Source: UMGS1766 sp963597355
GTDB taxonomy: Bacteria > Bacillota > Clostridia > Oscillospirales > Oscillospiraceae
Direction: 5' to 3'
DNA length: 64,000 nucleotides
Assembly (NCBI GenBank): GCA_963597355.1
Contig: CAVBPR010000007.1
Coordinates: forward strand, 180,761-244,760
Position numbers and translations under genes: made by a program. Of the stretch, positions 6,862 to 16,200 are shown one piece after another (within the stretch, counting starts at the first letter, position 1; every line of letters begins with the position of its first letter). Under the pieces are notes generated by a model. The model saw only the letters and a program-made list of their open reading frames with translations, did not search any database and was not told where the DNA came from.

Positions 6862-8109
6862 ATGGTACAGGAAATGATGGATTTTCTTAGTGCGGCAGAT
6901 CCTGAAGTGGGAGCTGCAGTGCGCAAGGAATTTGAACGACAGAATCGTAACATTGAATTGATTGCATCTGAGAACGTAGTCAGTTCCGCCGTTCTGGTGG
7001 CAGCAGGCAGCGTGCTCACGAATAAATATGCAGAAGGATATCCCGGAAAGCGGTATTACGGCGGCTGCGAGTGCGTCGATATTGCCGAGGAGATTGCCCG
7101 GGAGCGGGCAAAGGAGCTGTTCGGCGCAAAATACGCAAATGTCCAGCCCCATTCCGGTGCACAGGCAAACTATGCGGTGTATCAGGCACTGTGCAGCCTT
7201 GGGGATACGGTAATGGGTATGAACCTGGATCAGGGCGGCCATTTGACCCATGGTTCTCCAGTAAATTTCTCCGGTAAAAACTATCACATGGTGTCTTACG
7301 GAGTCGATCCGGTCACCCATCGGATTGACTATGATCAGGTTCGGGAACTGGCAAAACAGCATAAGCCGAAGATGATTATTGCCGGCGCTTCCGCCTATCC
7401 CCGTGTGATCGATTTCAAGGCTTTTGCTGAGATTGCCCACGAGGTGGGAGCTTATCTGATGGTAGATATGGCCCACATTGCCGGCCTTGTTGCGGCGGGT
7501 CTGCACCCGTCTCCGATTCCCTATGCAGATGTTGTTACCACCACAACCCACAAGACCTTGCGTGGACCACGGGGCGGCATGATCCTTTGCAACGATGAGG
7601 TAATTGCAAAGAAGATTAACTCTGCGGTTTTCCCGGGCACACAGGGCGGCCCGCTGATGCATATCATTGCGGCAAAAGCAGTTGCTCTGGGCGAGGCGCT
7701 GAAACCGGAATTTAAGGAGTATCAGCAGCACATCGTAGACAATGCAAAGGCGCTGGCCGATTCCATTTTAGAGGGTGGATTGGATCTGGTATCCGGCGGA
7801 ACAGACAATCATTTGATGTTGGTTGACCTCCGCCCGGCTGGATTGACCGGCAAGGAGATGGAACGTCGACTGGACGATGTGTTTATCACAGCCAATAAGA
7901 ATACCATTCCCAATGATCCGGAAAAGCCCTTTGTTACCAGCGGTCTGCGTCTCGGCACACCTGCCGCTACCAGCCGCGGCTTGAACGAAGAGGACTTCCG
8001 CCTTGTCGGTAAGCTGATTTGCGAAACTGCCCGCGATTACGAAACCCGCAAGGAGGAAATTCGCGCACAGGTGGTCGCATTGACGGAAAAATATCCGCTT
8101 TATCGTTGA
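6862..8109 (+). CDS. glyA: Serine hydroxymethyltransferase
   Basis: This PLP enzyme interconverts serine and glycine and charges tetrahydrofolate with a one-carbon unit. The start is ATG at 6862, eight bases after GGAG; a frame back to 6772 would overlap the promoter. The 415-residue protein shows IELIASENVVS near the N terminus, NKYAEGYPGKRYYGGCE, the PLP-Lys motif TTTTHKTLRGPRGG, and FPGTQGGPLMHIIAAKA. The length is normal. It is monocistronic, with its own promoter and terminator. Confidence 0.98.
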   Translation: MVQEMMDFLSAADPEVGAAVRKEFERQNRNIELIASENVVSSAVLVAAGSVLTNKYAEGYPGKRYYGGCECVDIAEEIARERAKELFGAKYANVQPHSGAQANYAVYQALCSLGDTVMGMNLDQGGHLTHGSPVNFSGKNYHMVSYGVDPVTHRIDYDQVRELAKQHKPKMIIAGASAYPRVIDFKAFAEIAHEVGAYLMVDMAHIAGLVAAGLHPSPIPYADVVTTTTHKTLRGPRGGMILCNDEVIAKKINSAVFPGTQGGPLMHIIAAKAVALGEALKPEFKEYQQHIVDNAKALADSILEGGLDLVSGGTDNHLMLVDLRPAGLTGKEMERRLDDVFITANKNTIPNDPEKPFVTSGLRLGTPAATSRGLNEEDFRLVGKLICETARDYETRKEEIRAQVVALTEKYPLYR

Positions 8110-8122
8110 CTTAAACTATGAT

Positions 8123-8157
8123 AAAATAGGGTTGCTGTTTTGCGGCAACCCTATTTT
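8123..8157 (+). terminator. Intrinsic terminator of glyA
   Basis: A perfect 13-bp stem (AAAATAGGGTTGC and complement); the A/T ends of the stem supply the U tract. It is symmetric enough to act both ways. Confidence 0.85.
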
Positions 8158-8205
8158 CAGCGTTATAAATGAACATGTAGCAAAAAAGATGCGGTGGTGA
8201 GAGAC

Positions 8206-9495
8206 ATGGACTATCGTCCCCTGGCGGATGAAATTCGACCGGATACATTAGATGATGTAGTAGGACAGCGGCATATTCTGGGCAAAAACGGAATGCTCCG
8301 CCGTATTATCGAAAGCGGAAACATTCCCAATATGGTCTTTTATGGCCCATCCGGTACCGGCAAGACAACGGTGGCCAACATAATTGCAAAACGTACCCAT
8401 CGAACACTGCATCGACTGAACGCCACAACAGCCGGAATTTCAGACATTCGAGAGGTAATTGCCGATGTAGACACCCTGATGGCGCCCAATGGGGTTTTGC
8501 TCTACCTGGACGAGATTCAATACTTCAATAAAAAGCAGCAGCAGTCTCTGCTGGAATTTATGGAGAACGGCAAGATTACACTGATTGCATCGACTACGGA
8601 AAATCCATATTTTTATGTTTTCAATGCGGTGCTTTCCCGTGCCACTGTGTTTGAATTCAAGCCGGTGCAGTCGGAAGATGTTATGCCGGCGATTCAGCGG
8701 GCAATCAGGAAGCTGGAACAGCGTTTCAACTGCTCTATTCAGTTAGAGGATGGTGTTCTGGAACATCTGGCCGCATCTTGCGGCGGTGACGTGCGCAAGT
8801 CCATCAACGGGATTGAGCTTTTGTTCTCAGCGGCAAAAGATGTACACCCAGACCGGCAGAATGAGGTTATAACAATTATAAAGGCGGACGCTGAAGTAGT
8901 TGCTCAGCGCAGTGCCATGCGCTATGATCGGGATGGGGACAGTCATTACGACATCCTGTCCGCTCTGCAGAAATCCATTCGCGGATCCGATCCGGATGCA
9001 GGTCTTCATTATCTTGCCCGACTGTTGGAAGCGGGGGATCTTATTTCCGCCTGCCGCAGGATTATGGTAATTGCGTCCGAAGACGTGGGACTGGCCTATC
9101 CTCAGGCGGTCACCATTGTGAAATCCTGCGTGGATGCGGCGAATATGCTGGGACTGCCGGAGGCGCGGATTCCCCTGGCGGAGGCTGTGGTGCTTTTGGC
9201 AACGGCACCGAAATCAAATTCCGCAATTTGCGGAATTGATGCGGCAATGGAGGATGTGCGTAAGGGAAAGGCAGCAGATATTCCGGCGCACTTATTGGAC
9301 AGCCACTATGCAGGGTCAAAAAAACTGGGTCATGGCTTAACCTATCAATATCCCCACAGTTTTCCGCACCATTATGTACCCCAGCAGTATCTGCCGGACG
9401 CTCTGGCGGGGGCGAAATATTATGAATATGGGGACAACAAAGTGGAACAGGCGGCGAAGGCCTACTGGGACGCGATAAAGCCGGAAAAGCATTGA
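8206..9495 (+). CDS. rarA: Replication-associated recombination protein RarA
   Basis: RarA (MgsA) is a clamp-loader-like AAA+ ATPase acting at stalled forks and single-strand DNA ends. Walker A is GPSGTGKTT, Walker B is LLYLDEIQYF, and ASTTENP is sensor 1. The C-terminal half holds the tetramerisation region (SDPDAGLHYLARLLEAGDL, then EDVGLAYPQA). The ATG at 8206 (MDYRPLADEIRP) is preferred over the GTG at 8194, which lies in the ribosome site. Length 429. It starts a five-gene run ending at 12772. Confidence 0.95.
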   Translation: MDYRPLADEIRPDTLDDVVGQRHILGKNGMLRRIIESGNIPNMVFYGPSGTGKTTVANIIAKRTHRTLHRLNATTAGISDIREVIADVDTLMAPNGVLLYLDEIQYFNKKQQQSLLEFMENGKITLIASTTENPYFYVFNAVLSRATVFEFKPVQSEDVMPAIQRAIRKLEQRFNCSIQLEDGVLEHLAASCGGDVRKSINGIELLFSAAKDVHPDRQNEVITIIKADAEVVAQRSAMRYDRDGDSHYDILSALQKSIRGSDPDAGLHYLARLLEAGDLISACRRIMVIASEDVGLAYPQAVTIVKSCVDAANMLGLPEARIPLAEAVVLLATAPKSNSAICGIDAAMEDVRKGKAADIPAHLLDSHYAGSKKLGHGLTYQYPHSFPHHYVPQQYLPDALAGAKYYEYGDNKVEQAAKAYWDAIKPEKH

Positions 9496-9522
9496 TCAGG
9501 CATGGGAATGAGGAGAGAAGAA

Positions 9523-10623
9523 ATGAATCGAACGACTGCCGTTATAGGCAAATATTTTTCGCCCCAGGAAGCGTCTGGACAGCGGATCAATAATTTTAAC
9601 ATAATCCGTATTGTTGCAGCTGCGATGGTGATTTATGGCCATATGTCCAGCGTTATGGGGGTATATAAACACACCATTTATGACCAGGCGGTTTCTACCC
9701 TTGCGGTAAAAATTCTGTTTGTGATCAGTGGCTATCTGATTATGGTCAGCTTGAGGAATGATGCCCATTTCGGCAGATATATGGTTCGCCGCTGCTTTCG
9801 GATTTTTCCCGGATTGATCGGTGTGGTGCTTTTTGCGGTATTGATTGTGGGTCCAATTTCCACAAGTTTACCTTTGACAGAGTATTTTACATCGAGAACT
9901 ACATGGACTTATTTGCGCAATATTCTGCTGTATCCAATCTATGTATTGCCGGGAGTGTTTATGGATTATACTTATCCGAATGCAGTGAACGGTTCCCTGT
10001 GGACGCTTCCAATTGAATTCGCACTCTATCTGATTTTACCCGCACTATTGTGGATTTTCAAGAAACTGGGAATTACGAGGGGGGGCGGTGTGTTCGTAAC
10101 TCTGCTTTGCATTGCAGCGGATTGCGTGTATACCGGCTTCCTTCCAACGGCCAGATTCGTGTTTTATGGAAGCAACTGGCCGGATGCCCTTGCCATTGTT
10201 CCGTATTTCTTTATGGGCAGTTTATTTGCCCTCCCGGAAATGAAAAAATTGCTTAATTTGCAGATTGCAACACTCTTTATGGTGCTTCTGGCGATTTTTA
10301 AGGTAAGCAGCGTGAAATATGAGCTGGTGCTCTGCTTTATTTTGCCCTATTTTGTATTGTCCGTAGCCATGACAGAGCGACCGGTCTTTTCCCGCTGGTT
10401 TGCAAAGTGCGATTTTTCCTATGGGCTGTACTTATACGGCTTTGTGATGCAGCAGGTAATTTTTCACCAATTGCAGAAAATAGGAGGGGTTGCAGCCAGT
10501 TTAAATCTGGTGTTCCTGATCTGCTTTGCGGCCACCTTTGTCTGTGCTGTGATTTCCTGGTACTTGATTGAAAAGCCGATGCAGAATGTCGGCAAAAAGA
10601 TTTTAAAACATATGCAAGCTTGA
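9523..10623 (+). CDS. Membrane acyltransferase, acyltransferase-3 family
   Basis: These multi-pass proteins O-acylate sugars of surface polysaccharides or other extracytoplasmic groups. The start at 9523 (MNRTTAVIGKYF) follows AGGAGAG. The 366 residues begin with the family motif NNFNIIRIVAAAMVIYGH, whose His is catalytic, and continue with RRCFRIFPGLIG and LWTLPIEFALY. About ten hydrophobic helices run to the basic C terminus (VGKKILKHMQA). The acceptor cannot be told from sequence, and no polysaccharide genes are nearby. It is cotranscribed with rarA (27-base gap). Confidence 0.88.
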   Translation: MNRTTAVIGKYFSPQEASGQRINNFNIIRIVAAAMVIYGHMSSVMGVYKHTIYDQAVSTLAVKILFVISGYLIMVSLRNDAHFGRYMVRRCFRIFPGLIGVVLFAVLIVGPISTSLPLTEYFTSRTTWTYLRNILLYPIYVLPGVFMDYTYPNAVNGSLWTLPIEFALYLILPALLWIFKKLGITRGGGVFVTLLCIAADCVYTGFLPTARFVFYGSNWPDALAIVPYFFMGSLFALPEMKKLLNLQIATLFMVLLAIFKVSSVKYELVLCFILPYFVLSVAMTERPVFSRWFAKCDFSYGLYLYGFVMQQVIFHQLQKIGGVAASLNLVFLICFAATFVCAVISWYLIEKPMQNVGKKILKHMQA

Positions 10624-10637
10624 GTGAGGTGTAGTTT

Positions 10638-10829
10638 ATGGATGTCCGCGTAGGGGATGTTTTGGAGCTGAAAAAAGCGCATCCTTGTGGGAGTAAACGG
10701 TGGAAGGTGCTGCGGGTCGGAATGGATTTTCGCTTGACCTGTCTGGGCTGCGGGCATGAGCTGATGATCCAGCGTGGCAAAATTGAAAAAAACATACGAA
10801 AGATACTGAGAGAAGAGGATATAAAATGA
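10638..10829 (+). CDS. DUF951 family small protein
   Basis: A 63-residue protein with the DUF951 signature: VRVGDVLELKKAHPCG, then VLRVGMDFRLTCLGCG, then a basic tail (KIEKNIRKIL). The two Cys of CLGCG plus the HPCG Cys could form a metal site. Its function is unknown; in Firmicutes it often sits beside ychF or rpsF. Here it lies between an acyltransferase and hisC. Its TGA overlaps the hisC ATG, so the two are translationally coupled. Confidence 0.9.
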   Translation: MDVRVGDVLELKKAHPCGSKRWKVLRVGMDFRLTCLGCGHELMIQRGKIEKNIRKILREEDIK

Positions 10830-11890
10830 AGGAATTTTGGAGCACTCGGATTCGTGCACTTACGCCATATACTGCCGGCGAACAGCCGAAGAATCGAAAG
10901 TTCATCAAGCTGAACGCAAATGAAAATCCTTATCCGCCTTCTCCAAAGGCGCTGGAGGCAATCCGCCAGGGGGCGGACGCCGCACTGCGCCTTTATCCAG
11001 ATCTGGATGCAACCGCTTTGCGGCAGGCACTTGCAAAGCGGCATGAGGTAAAGATGGAGCAGGTGTTTGTGGGAAATGGTTCAGACGAAGTGCTGGCATT
11101 TGCGTTTCAGGCTTTTTTTGACGAAGGCGCGGAAATTGTTTTTCCAGACGTTACCTATTCCTTTTATCCGGTCTATGCGGCACTGTTTGGAATTCAATGC
11201 CGGAAAACGCCGCTGAATGAGGATTTCACCGTGGATGTTTCCGCGCTGTGCGGCGGCAATGATGGCGTTGTAATCGCAAACCCAAATGCCCCGACCGGCA
11301 TGGAACTGCCGCAAAGCGAAATTATCCGCATTTTAGAGGCAAATCCGAATGTGGTGGTCATCGTAGACGAAGCCTATGTGGATTTTGGAGGCCAGTCTGC
11401 AGTGGGATTGATTGACCGCTATCCAAATCTGTTGGTGGTGCAGACATTTTCTAAGTCCCGGTCGTTGGCTGGCGCGCGCATTGGCTACGCAATGGGCAAC
11501 GAAAACCTAATTCAGGCCATTGACTGCGTGAAGAATTCCTTCAATTCCTACACAATTGATCGCCTGGCTTTGGCGGCAGGGACTGCCTCGGTTGAAGACG
11601 AAGCATATTTCCAGGAAACCTGCGCCAAGGTGATTGCAACGCGAGACCGGACAGCGGATACATTGCGAAAAAATGGATTTGTCGTTTATCCGTCCAAGAC
11701 GAATTTTATCTTTGTAACCCACCCCACCATTGCTGCAAAAGCGCTGTTTTCCGGCCTGCGGGAGCTGGGAATTCTGGTGCGGTATTTCGATGCACCCCGT
11801 ATTGACAATTGCCTGCGGATTACGATTGGAACCGATGAAGAAATGGATGCGCTTTTGGACGGAATGTTGAAATTGACAAAAGGAATGTGA
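10826..11890 (+). CDS. hisC: Histidinol-phosphate aminotransferase
   Basis: HisC transaminates imidazole-acetol phosphate to histidinol phosphate, using PLP and glutamate. It is a 354-residue class I/II fold: KLNANENPYPPSP substrate loop, VFVGNGSDEVL, NPNAPTGMELP, DEAYVDFGG, and the PLP-Lys in TFSKSRSLAGARIGY. It is the only histidine gene separated from the main his operon (26897-33608), about 15 kb away and under a different promoter. It may also serve aromatic amino acids, as is known for some HisC enzymes. Confidence 0.95.
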   Translation: MKEFWSTRIRALTPYTAGEQPKNRKFIKLNANENPYPPSPKALEAIRQGADAALRLYPDLDATALRQALAKRHEVKMEQVFVGNGSDEVLAFAFQAFFDEGAEIVFPDVTYSFYPVYAALFGIQCRKTPLNEDFTVDVSALCGGNDGVVIANPNAPTGMELPQSEIIRILEANPNVVVIVDEAYVDFGGQSAVGLIDRYPNLLVVQTFSKSRSLAGARIGYAMGNENLIQAIDCVKNSFNSYTIDRLALAAGTASVEDEAYFQETCAKVIATRDRTADTLRKNGFVVYPSKTNFIFVTHPTIAAKALFSGLRELGILVRYFDAPRIDNCLRITIGTDEEMDALLDGMLKLTKGM

Positions 11891-11896
11891 TGCGAT

Positions 11897-12772
11897 ATGC
11901 GATATGAGGGGACAATTTATCGGCCACCGGGAGAGTGGAAAAGTTATCTGCTCCAGTGCACGGTGGGATGTTCCAATAACAGCTGTACTTACTGCGGTAT
12001 GTACAAGGATAAGCAATTTCATATCCGCCCGCTGGAGGAAATCCACAAGGACATCGATATGGCGCGCGTTTACTATGGCGGAGCAAAAACGCGGGTGTTC
12101 TTATGCGATGGCGATGCAATTGTCATGAAGCAGGAGGATCTGCTGTCCATTCTGGATCATCTTCATCAGGCATTCCCCAATCTGGAGAAGGTGACTACCT
12201 ATGCCGGCCCAAGGTCTACACTGACGAAAAGTGTGGATCAACTGCGGCAGTTGCAGGAGCACGGATTGAAACGGGCATACCTTGGTGTGGAAACCGGAAG
12301 CGATGCCTTGCTGGCGCAGGTGCATAAGGGCGTTAATCTGGATGAAATGATGGAGGCCGGGAACCGTCTGCGAGAGGCGGGCATTGACCTATGGATTATG
12401 GTGCTGATTGGCCTTGCCGGAAAAGGCGAGGCATCGAAGGAACATATTCTTGCCACGGCAGAACTCATCAATCGCATGAAGCCACAGCATGTTTCTGCAA
12501 TGACGCTTCAGGTGGTGCCGGGGACGCCACTGTATGAGGACATGCGGGCAGGAAAATTTCAGCCACAGGACGTAGCGGGAATGTTAGAAGAAACAAAGCT
12601 GCTGCTGGAGCACATCACCTGCGGGCCGATTCATTTTACTTCCGATCATGCCTCCAATTATTTGCCCTTGAAGGGAACCTTGCCCCAAGATGCACCGGCA
12701 ATGATTTCGGCCATTGAAAGCGCTCTTTCCGGTGATCTTGCCATTCGATCGGAATGGCAGAGGGGACTCTAA
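11897..12772 (+). CDS. Radical SAM protein with a CX4CX2C cluster motif
   Basis: A 291-residue radical SAM enzyme of the COG1032/Elp3-like kind. The cluster motif is GCSNNSCTYCGMY, with CX4CX2C spacing in place of the usual CX3CX2C. Other landmarks are VFLCDGDAIV, YLGVETGSDALL (SAM/ribose contact) and WIMVLIGLAGKG. There is no B12 domain and no Fe-S extension. The substrate is unknown. It is the last gene of the rarA-hisC operon, six bases after hisC, starting MRYEGTIYRPPGEW. Confidence 0.85.
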   Translation: MRYEGTIYRPPGEWKSYLLQCTVGCSNNSCTYCGMYKDKQFHIRPLEEIHKDIDMARVYYGGAKTRVFLCDGDAIVMKQEDLLSILDHLHQAFPNLEKVTTYAGPRSTLTKSVDQLRQLQEHGLKRAYLGVETGSDALLAQVHKGVNLDEMMEAGNRLREAGIDLWIMVLIGLAGKGEASKEHILATAELINRMKPQHVSAMTLQVVPGTPLYEDMRAGKFQPQDVAGMLEETKLLLEHITCGPIHFTSDHASNYLPLKGTLPQDAPAMISAIESALSGDLAIRSEWQRGL

Positions 12773-12780
12773 AAAAATGC

Positions 12781-12809
12781 TTGCAATTCAAAAGATGACG
12801 TGATACAAT
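12781..12809 (+). promoter_or_regulatory. Sigma-A promoter of rpmE
   Basis: TTGCAA (12781-12786), a 17-base spacer, TACAAT (12804-12809). About 80 bases of leader follow. No zinc-regulator palindrome was evident. Confidence 0.75.
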
Positions 12810-12890
12810 AACTAAGCTCACGTGGTATGCAACAAAGTGTGCTTACCGATCGTGTTCAATCTGTGATTTTTCGAAAGGGGTGAAACAGTC

Positions 12891-13094
12891 ATGAAGGAAG
12901 GAATCCATCCTAATTATGAGCAGACCACCATCCGTTGCGCTTGCGGTGCCGTTTACCATACCGGTTCTACCAAGCAGGACATCCGCGTGGAAGTTTGCGC
13001 AAAGTGCCACCCCTTCTTCACCGGTAAGCAGAAGGTGCTCGATACCGGCGGGCGTGTCAGCCGCTTCAACAAGAAGTTTGGTCTGGGCAAGTAA
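12891..13094 (+). CDS. rpmE: 50S ribosomal protein L31 (bL31), zinc form
   Basis: The 67 residues begin MKEGIHPNYEQTTIRCACG, and the CACG...CAKC cysteines mark the zinc-binding L31 type. A VDTGGR-like VLDTGGRVSRF and a basic tail follow, as in the family. Monocistronic: promoter at 12781, terminator at 13104, and AAAGGGG before the ATG. Confidence 0.97.
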   Translation: MKEGIHPNYEQTTIRCACGAVYHTGSTKQDIRVEVCAKCHPFFTGKQKVLDTGGRVSRFNKKFGLGK

Positions 13095-13103
13095 TGCATT
13101 TAT

Positions 13104-13135
13104 AAAACCCCGCATCGGTTTCGATGCGGGGTTTT
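13104..13135 (+). terminator. Intrinsic terminator of rpmE
   Basis: A perfect 14-bp stem (AAAACCCCGCATCG and complement) with a GTTT loop, ending in a T run. Confidence 0.95.
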
Positions 13136-13178
13136 TATGTCATATCACAATTCATTTATCAACGAAGGAGCGATGATG

Positions 13179-13682
13179 ATGTTTCAGCGTGTTGATCCGA
13201 AGGAATTAACCATGAACCCGTTTCAGGCGATTGGGGAGCAGTGGATGCTGGTTACAGCGGGAACAAAGGAATGCTGCAATACGATGACTGCGAGCTGGGG
13301 CGGCCTTGGCGTGCTCTGGGGAAAAGCAGTGGCAACTGCATATATTCGCCCGCAGCGCCACACAAAGAAGTTTATGGATGAGCAGGAATATTTTACGCTG
13401 TCCTTCCTTCCGGGCTCACAGCGTGCAAATCTGACCTACTGCGGAAGTGTGAGCGGTCGGGATGAAGATAAGATTGCTCACTGCGGATTTACCGTGGAAA
13501 CGGCAGACTGTGGGGCGCCCTATTTTGCCGAGGCAGAGTTGGTGCTGGTTTGCCGCAAAATGTATCGCCAGCGAATTGAGCCGGAGAATTTTATCGATCA
13601 CGATGCAGAGCGCTGGTATCCGGAAAAAGATTATCACGATATGTACATTGCAGAGATCGTTGAGGCATATCAGAAGGTTTGA
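13179..13682 (+). CDS. Flavin reductase family protein
   Basis: This is an FMN-binding split-barrel protein of the flavoredoxin/flavin reductase family. Visible features are the NTMTASWGGLGVLW segment (flavin-phosphate contact) followed by ATAYIRPQRHTKKFMDE and YFTLSFLP. Its partner and substrate are unknown; relatives reduce flavin or shuttle electrons. Three ATG codons stand in a row at 13173-13181; the third has the best distance (8 bases) from AAGGAG, giving 167 residues. It could be cotranscribed with hflX, 36 bases on. Confidence 0.85.
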   Translation: MFQRVDPKELTMNPFQAIGEQWMLVTAGTKECCNTMTASWGGLGVLWGKAVATAYIRPQRHTKKFMDEQEYFTLSFLPGSQRANLTYCGSVSGRDEDKIAHCGFTVETADCGAPYFAEAELVLVCRKMYRQRIEPENFIDHDAERWYPEKDYHDMYIAEIVEAYQKV

Positions 13683-13718
13683 TACAAGAGCGTCCGCTTG
13701 CGTATGGAGGTGAACACA

Positions 13719-15023
13719 ATGGCAGAACGGAATGAGGAAAAGATCAACCGGGCAATTCTTGTGGGATTAAATTGTCCAAGACTGTCCAAGTATGATAACA
13801 CGACCGACTCCACGATGGAAGAACTGGCGGCACTGCTGGAGACCGCAGGAGGAGAGAGTCTGGGTACTGTAGTTCAGAATAAGGATGTTCCCGATCCGGG
13901 CACGTTTATTGGCGACGGTAAAGTGGATGAAGTACGGGATCTGGTGCAGGCAACCGGTGCAGACATGGTTATTTTTGATAATGACTTGTCGCCAACGCAG
14001 GTGCGGGTGCTGTCAGAGCGTATTGGAGTGCAGGTAATGGATCGCTCCGCGTTGATTCTGGACATCTTTGCCCAGAGAGCCCGTACACGGGAAGGCCGAC
14101 TTCAGGTGGAGCTGGCCCAGTATAAGTATCTGCTGCCCCGTTTGACTGGCATGTGGAAGCACCTGACCCGGCAAAATGCCTCCGGAGGAAAGTCTCCCAT
14201 TGGAACGCGCGGACCGGGCGAAACCCAGTTGGAATCGGACCGCAGACATATCCGCCGCCGGCTGTATAAGCTGGAAGAAGAACTGGCAGAGGTGCGGCGC
14301 ATTCGCGGCGTGCAGCGAGAGCGAAGAATCAAAAACGAGGTTCCGGTTGTTGCGATTGTGGGGTACACCAACGCAGGAAAATCTACGCTGCTGAACCAGC
14401 TTACCGGAGCGGCGATTCCGGCGAACAACCGGTTGTTTGATACGCTGGATACCACCACGCGTACACTGGAAATTACCGATACCTGCACCGTGCTGATCAG
14501 CGATACTGTTGGATTTATTCGTAAACTGCCGCACCATCTGGTGGAGGCGTTTAAGGCAACGCTGGAGGAATTGGAATACGCGGATTTGCTGATCCACGTC
14601 ATCGATGCATCCAACCCCGAATGGCGGGAGCAGGCAGAGGTGGTCGATAACCTGATTCGGGAGCTGGGAGCGCAGGAAACACCCCGGCTGGAAGTGTTCA
14701 ACAAGTCAGACCTTTACGTAGGCGAAATTCGCCCCCATGGCGAGAACATTGTCTCTATCTCCGCAAAGACCGGCGAGGGGATTCCGGAGATGCTGCAAAA
14801 AATTGCCCAGCGGTTAGATACCGGTGCAAAACGGGTAGAACTGAGGATTCCCTATGATCAGGGCGGTGTGGTAGATGCCTTGTATCGAGAAGCGAAGGTG
14901 GAGCAGGTGGAGTATGGCGAGGAGATTTCCGTTAAGGCAGTGCTCACCCCAAAACTGCTGGGCCAGTTAAGAAAATGGATTTATCCTCCCATTCCGGAAC
15001 AAAAAGAGGACTGGGAACAATGA
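13719..15023 (+). CDS. hflX: Ribosome-associated GTPase HflX
   Basis: HflX is a GTPase that binds the 50S E-site region and splits stalled or stressed ribosomes. The start at 13719 follows GGAGGTG. An N-terminal HflX domain contains GTFIGDGKVDEVRDLV. A coiled-coil linker follows the GGKSPIGTRGPGETQLE signature. The G domain has GYTNAGKST (G1), DTTTR (G2), DTVGFI (G3) and NKSD (G4). Length 434. Its TGA overlaps the next ATG. Confidence 0.97.
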   Translation: MAERNEEKINRAILVGLNCPRLSKYDNTTDSTMEELAALLETAGGESLGTVVQNKDVPDPGTFIGDGKVDEVRDLVQATGADMVIFDNDLSPTQVRVLSERIGVQVMDRSALILDIFAQRARTREGRLQVELAQYKYLLPRLTGMWKHLTRQNASGGKSPIGTRGPGETQLESDRRHIRRRLYKLEEELAEVRRIRGVQRERRIKNEVPVVAIVGYTNAGKSTLLNQLTGAAIPANNRLFDTLDTTTRTLEITDTCTVLISDTVGFIRKLPHHLVEAFKATLEELEYADLLIHVIDASNPEWREQAEVVDNLIRELGAQETPRLEVFNKSDLYVGEIRPHGENIVSISAKTGEGIPEMLQKIAQRLDTGAKRVELRIPYDQGGVVDALYREAKVEQVEYGEEISVKAVLTPKLLGQLRKWIYPPIPEQKEDWEQ

Positions 15024-15664
15024 AGGAATACTTTGTTCCCACGGCATCTGCTGAAACGGAGTTTGTGGAAAAACGATCGCGCTTTATTGGCCATATTCAG
15101 CCGGTAGAAACGGAAGAAGAAGCACGCGCTTTTGTGGAGCAAATGAAAAAACGGTATCATGATGCCCGGCATAACTGTTGGTGCTATCTGTTGAAGGAAG
15201 GCGGAATTATCCGCTATTCAGACGATGGGGAGCCCCAGGGTACGGCCGGCCAGCCAATGCTTGGCGTGTTTGAAAAAGAAGGCGTCACAAATCTGGTGTG
15301 CGTAGTTACGCGGTACTTTGGCGGTGTTTTGCTTGGTGCAGGGGGGCTGGTTCGTGCCTATACCCGTTCTGCAAAAGATGCTTTGGATGCGGCGGGAATT
15401 TCTGTTGTGCGCCGATGGGTTCGTGTTTTGGTGCCTTGTTCTTACAGCATGTATGAGCGGGTGTGTATAGAAACAGAGCAGTTTGACGGCGTGACGGAAG
15501 AGACAGAGTATGGGGCGGACATTGTGATTACCGTGCTGATACCGGAGGAAAAGGCGGAAGCGTATTCCGCGCGCTTGCTGGATTTGTCTGCCGGAGCAAT
15601 CGAAACGCTGACAGATGGAGAGGTGTTCCAGCCGGTTCCGGTACAAAGGAGAGCAAAGGCATGA
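15020..15664 (+). CDS. YigZ / IMPACT family protein
   Basis: A 214-residue two-domain protein of the UPF0029/IMPACT family. The N-terminal domain has the hallmark KRSRFIGHIQPV, ARHNCWCYLL, SDDGEPQGTAGQP and VVTRYFGGVLLGAGGLVRAY motifs. The C-terminal RRM-like half is DUF1949. The eukaryotic relative modulates GCN2; the bacterial role is not established, although ribosome and translation links fit its coupling to hflX (ATGA overlap). It is also coupled to the next gene by ATGA. Confidence 0.93.
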   Translation: MKEYFVPTASAETEFVEKRSRFIGHIQPVETEEEARAFVEQMKKRYHDARHNCWCYLLKEGGIIRYSDDGEPQGTAGQPMLGVFEKEGVTNLVCVVTRYFGGVLLGAGGLVRAYTRSAKDALDAAGISVVRRWVRVLVPCSYSMYERVCIETEQFDGVTEETEYGADIVITVLIPEEKAEAYSARLLDLSAGAIETLTDGEVFQPVPVQRRAKA

Positions 15665-16086
15665 AGATAACAGCCTATCGGCACAAAGTGCAATACTATG
15701 AGACAGACCAAATGTCGATTGTCCATCACTCCAACTATATTCGGTGGTTTGAAGAGGCAAGGGTAGACTGGTTTGACCAGATGGGCTTGCCGTTTCAGAA
15801 CGTTGAAGCGATGGGAATTCAAATTCCGGTCGTCAGCTGTTCTGCGCGTTATCTTCGCTCCGCTGTTTTTGGCGATACGGTCGAAGTGCAGCTGTACAGG
15901 GAGCAATACAATGGCGTGCGGCTCGTCCTCGGCTATCGAGTCACCCGCTGCGGCACGGGGGAATTGCTGGCAACCGGACAGTCGGAACACTGCTTTACCA
16001 CGAAAGAGGGGAGCATTCTCAATTTGCGCCGTAAGTATCCGCAGATTGATACCATGTTCCAAACAGCGGAAGGACCGATGGCATAA
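15661..16086 (+). CDS. Acyl-CoA thioesterase, YbgC/4HBT hot-dog family
   Basis: A 141-residue single hot-dog domain. The motif YYETDQMSIVHHSNYIRWFE contains the conserved Asp and the HHSNY active-site segment of 4-hydroxybenzoyl-CoA-type thioesterases. The natural acyl-CoA is unknown. It overlaps the YigZ-family stop codon by ATGA. The C terminus lacks the extra region of larger FAT-type enzymes. Confidence 0.88.
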   Translation: MKITAYRHKVQYYETDQMSIVHHSNYIRWFEEARVDWFDQMGLPFQNVEAMGIQIPVVSCSARYLRSAVFGDTVEVQLYREQYNGVRLVLGYRVTRCGTGELLATGQSEHCFTTKEGSILNLRRKYPQIDTMFQTAEGPMA

Positions 16087-16200
16087 AAAGAGCGAGAAAA
16101 AGTTTGCCGTTTCCTCTATGCAAATGGACAAAAATAGATTAAAATAACCACTAGAAATAAAGCGGGCGTCTTTTGCCCTGATAAAAGGAGTTGTGTCCAG

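Noticed and set aside
6844..7731. 295-codon frame opposite glyA
   Set aside because: Shadow of a well-conserved enzyme; Cys/His-rich and without a ribosome site.
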